Positions 61,805 through 64,000 of a DNA stretch of 64,000 nt are shown here, in pieces. The first letter of the stretch is position 1. Each line of letters begins with the position of its first letter. The notes below the pieces were generated by a model. The model saw only the letters and a list, made by a program, of their open reading frames with translations. It made no database searches and was not told the origin of the DNA. The stretch lies in contig JBGQLG010000006.1 in assembly GCA_041499965.1 (NCBI GenBank), positions 1 to 64,000 on the forward strand. Direction: 5' to 3'. This stretch comes from AR5 sp041499965. GTDB taxonomy: Bacteria > Methylomirabilota > Methylomirabilia > Rokubacteriales > CSP1-6. The position numbers and the translations under genes were made by a program.

Positions 61805-62893
61805 TCACGAGCCGGCCAGATCGTGCAGCGCCGCGCGGATCTGGGCCGGCGGCACGTCGTAGACCACCCGGAACTCGCCGAGCCGAGGGGCGAGCACGAA
61901 CGGCACGCGACCATCGCGGGCCTTCTTGTCGTGGGTGATCGCCGTCAGCACCGCCTCCAGGTCGATTCCCCCGGCCCGGACCGGCAACCCGAGCCGCGCC
62001 AGCAGCTGCTCCTGCCGGGTCACGGTGGCGTCGGCCGCCAGGTCGAGACGGCGGGCGAGGTGGGCCTCCGCGACGATCCCGAGCGAGACCGCCTCGCCGT
62101 GCGTCCAGCGTGCGTAGCCTGTCGCGGCCTCGAGCGCGTGACCGATGGTGTGGCCGTAGTTGAGGGCGAAGCGCAGCTCGGTCTTCTCCTCGGGATCGCG
62201 CTCGATGACCGACGCCTTCAGGCGGCAGGAGCCGCCGATGATCCGTTCGAGCACGTCCAGCCGGCGCGCCAGCAGCGCCGCGGCGTCACGCTCCACCTCC
62301 TCGAAGTAGCGCTGCTCCAGCACGATCCCGTGCTTGACGATCTCGGCCAGCCCCGAGCGCAGCTCACGCTCGGGCAGGGTGGTGACGACGACCGGGTCCA
62401 CGACGACGAGCCGCGGCTGGTGGAAGGCGCCGATCAGGTTCTTGGCCCTGGGATGGTCGATGGCCGTCTTGCCTCCGATCGAGGCGTCGACCTGGGCCAG
62501 GACCGTCGTCGGGAGCGTCACGAAGTTCATGCCTCGCATGTATGTCGCCGCGACGAAGCCGGCCAGGTCACCGACCGCTCCGCCGCCGAGGCCGAGGATC
62601 GTCGAGCTGCGATCGAGACCGGCTGCCAGCACGCGGTCCCAGCAGTGCTCGGCGACGGCCAGCGTCTTGGCGGCCTCACCCTCGGGGATCTCGAGCACGG
62701 TCACGGCAAAGCCGGCCCGCTCGAGGCTGGCGGCGACCGTACCGCCGTGCAGCCGCATGATGGCCGCGTCGGTGACGAGCGCCGCCCGGCGGCCGACGCC
62801 CAGGCCACGCAGCCGCTCGCCCACGCCGGCGAGCGCGCCGGCTTCGACGACGATCGAGTAGGAGTGGATGCCGAGGTCGACGGAAACGATCAT
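61805..62893 (-). CDS. aroB: 3-dehydroquinate synthase
   Basis: This 362-residue enzyme of the shikimate pathway has the NAD-binding GGGAVGDLAGFVAATYMRG (in parts), TTVLAQVDASIGGKTAIDHP, and zinc ligands in the ELRSGLAEIVKHG, NYGHTIGHALE and HGEAVSLG regions. Full length. It follows pilQ as in many Gram-negative bacteria with the pilMNOPQ-aro layout, though aroK is missing here. Confidence 0.97.
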   Translation of the reverse strand: MIVSVDLGIHSYSIVVEAGALAGVGERLRGLGVGRRAALVTDAAIMRLHGGTVAASLERAGFAVTVLEIPEGEAAKTLAVAEHCWDRVLAAGLDRSSTILGLGGGAVGDLAGFVAATYMRGMNFVTLPTTVLAQVDASIGGKTAIDHPRAKNLIGAFHQPRLVVVDPVVVTTLPERELRSGLAEIVKHGIVLEQRYFEEVERDAAALLARRLDVLERIIGGSCRLKASVIERDPEEKTELRFALNYGHTIGHALEAATGYARWTHGEAVSLGIVAEAHLARRLDLAADATVTRQEQLLARLGLPVRAGGIDLEAVLTAITHDKKARDGRVPFVLAPRLGEFRVVYDVPPAQIRAALHDLAGS

Positions 62894-62929
62894 CGGGAGC
62901 GTCAGGGTGGCGGGGCGTCGGTGCCGAGA

Positions 62930-62961
62930 GCGTCCGCCGCCTCAGGGGAGGCGGCGGACGC
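62930..62961 (-). terminator. Hairpin between pilQ and aroB
   Basis: GCGTCCGCCGCCTC-AGGG-GAGGCGGCGGACGC is a perfect 14-base stem with a four-base loop, nine bases after the pilQ stop. There is no T-run, so termination may be partial, lowering aroB relative to pilQ. The remaining spacer has nothing recognisable. Confidence 0.6.
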
Positions 62962-62970
62962 GGTGACGCA

Positions 62971-64000
62971 CTACCGAGGCGTGCTCGGGATCGACGCGGT
63001 GGTGGCGTCCCGCCGGACGATCGACGGGGTGATGAAGACGACCAGCTCGGTCGAGGTGTTGCGATCGCCGCGCTGCTTGAACAGCCAGCCCAGGATCGGG
63101 ATGTCGCCGAACAGCGGGACCCGGCGGACGGCCTCCTCGCTCTCGCTGTTCGTGACGCCGCCGATCACGAGCCGCTCGCCCTCCTTGATGAGGACCTGCG
63201 TCTCGGCCTTCCGCTTGTTGATGGCCGGCGGCTGACCGCCGCTGGCGCCGAGGTCGACGACGGCGCCGCGCGAGTTGTTCTCGACGAGCACCGTCATCTT
63301 GATGCGATTGATGTCGCCCTCGCGGACCACGGTCGGCGTCACCTCGAGCTTCAGCACCGCTTCCTTGAACTGGATCTGCGTCCCCGCCGAGCTGACCGTG
63401 GCGTACGGGATTTCCTCACCGAGCGAGATCGCCGCCTTGTTGTTCTCCACGGTCACGATCTCGGGCCGGGCCAGCGTGCGGGTCTTCCCCTCGCTCTTCA
63501 GGGCCTCGAGCGCGAGGTTGAGGTTCAGGCGGCTGCCCACGATGCCGAACGCGATGCCGGCCGTGCCCGCCGAGACGACGCCCGGCAGGACGGAGCCGAT
63601 CGGCAGGTTGACGAGGTTGCCTCCCTGGGGAAGCCCCGTAGTGGAGCTCACCGGCAGGACGGTACCGGCGCCCGAACCGATGGTCAGATTCGGGTTCGGC
63701 AGCGTGCCGAGCCCGCTCGCCGGAATGCCACCGCTGGTGAGCGTGTTGTTCGGCACCGCCTGGCTCGTGAAGCCGCGACCCACGAGCGTCGCCTGACTGC
63801 CCGTCGCCACCCCACCCCCACCCCACTGGACACCCAGGGCGAACAGGTCGTTGCGCGCCAGGATCTCCATGCGGGCCTCGATCTTCACCTGCGGAAGCGG
63901 GATGTCCAGCTTCTCGCGGATGAGGACCTTGATCCGGTCGAGGTCGGCCTCGTAGTGGCGGATGAAGAGCGAGTTCGTGGGCTTGTGCGCCTTGATCGTG
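62971..64000 (-). CDS. pilQ: Type IV pilus secretin PilQ, C-terminal part (partial)
   Basis: The frame runs off the window edge; 342 codons are visible. They begin with KAHKPTNSLFIRHYEADLDRI, the end of an N-domain, then PLPQVKIEARMEI and the secretin domain with EEIPYATVSSAGTQIQFK, GERLVIGG and VPLFGDIPILGWLFK, all typical. It forms the outer-membrane ring through which the pilus passes. A Gly/Ser/Thr/Pro-rich segment (about 60-120 of the visible part) is inserted between the first secretin motifs; similar loops occur in PilQ proteins. The stop is at 62971. Confidence 0.92.
   Translation of the reverse strand, partial: TIKAHKPTNSLFIRHYEADLDRIKVLIREKLDIPLPQVKIEARMEILARNDLFALGVQWGGGGVATGSQATLVGRGFTSQAVPNNTLTSGGIPASGLGTLPNPNLTIGSGAGTVLPVSSTTGLPQGGNLVNLPIGSVLPGVVSAGTAGIAFGIVGSRLNLNLALEALKSEGKTRTLARPEIVTVENNKAAISLGEEIPYATVSSAGTQIQFKEAVLKLEVTPTVVREGDINRIKMTVLVENNSRGAVVDLGASGGQPPAINKRKAETQVLIKEGERLVIGGVTNSESEEAVRRVPLFGDIPILGWLFKQRGDRNTSTELVVFITPSIVRRDATTASIPSTPR

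Overview
The window is a contiguous 64 kb piece of a high-GC bacterial chromosome. Nearly every gap is under 250 bases and genes are often joined by 4-base ATGA or GTGA overlaps. No stretch longer than 300 bases lacks a gene, and no tRNA, rRNA, CRISPR array or transposase gene was seen. The mix of very high GC, a full liv-type amino-acid ABC transporter, a hydantoinase A/B pair, zinc-type ribosomal proteins (S14, S4, L36, L24) and a pilQ-aroB-TPR-efp-accB-accC string fits a soil or sediment bacterium of the Candidatus Rokubacteria/Methylomirabilota kind or a deltaproteobacterium-like lineage. That assignment is an inference from gene content, not a measurement.

Region 1 (1-16018, + strand) is the S10-spc-alpha ribosomal superoperon: the end of tuf, then rpsJ through rplR, rpsE to secY, adk, map, infA, rpmJ, rpsM, rpsK, rpsD, rpoA and rplQ. 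It supplies the ribosome, the Sec translocon channel and the RNA polymerase alpha subunit. It is interrupted twice (468-591 and 8436-8556) by copies of a palindromic repeat. Several ribosomal proteins carry low-complexity Ala/Pro/Lys-rich extensions.

Region 2 (16024-24553, - strand) holds a small DLH/EthD/MFS catabolic-looking group, then a trpE-trpG-thiL-CBS-CBS operon, then trxA. Region 3 (24688-27221, + strand) is a two-gene signalling module: an orphan NtrC-type response regulator followed by a FIST sensor-domain gene that has a good sigma-54 promoter at its start. Region 4 (27340-31019, -) is a hydantoinase A/B pair.

Region 5 (31147-50725) is a surface-glycan region. It has an ArnT-like glycosyltransferase, a large membrane-TPR protein, and a long minus-strand cluster: CDP-glucose synthesis (rfbF, rfbG), two zinc-finger C-methyltransferases, a further methyltransferase, a flippase, glycosyltransferases, an epimerase, a CmcI-like enzyme, a GNAT and a DUF2304 protein. 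Together these would make, modify, flip and polymerise or attach an unusual, probably branched or methylated deoxysugar glycan. A LysE exporter and a class III aminotransferase lie between the two + strand membrane genes.

Region 6 (50722-56681, -) is a branched-chain or other amino-acid ABC transporter (livK, H, M, G, F) with a long hairpin between livK and livH, followed by MaoC-like and MOSC genes. Region 7 (56727-64000, -) is pilQ (partial), aroB, a TPR gene with its own consensus-like sigma-70 promoter, efp, accB, a TPR/HExxH peptidase gene, accC and thiE.

Four copies of a structured palindromic element (468-591 inverted, 8436-8556, 18371-18520, 37535-37682) and a separate 59-base inverted repeat (32809-32999) are the most unusual non-coding features.
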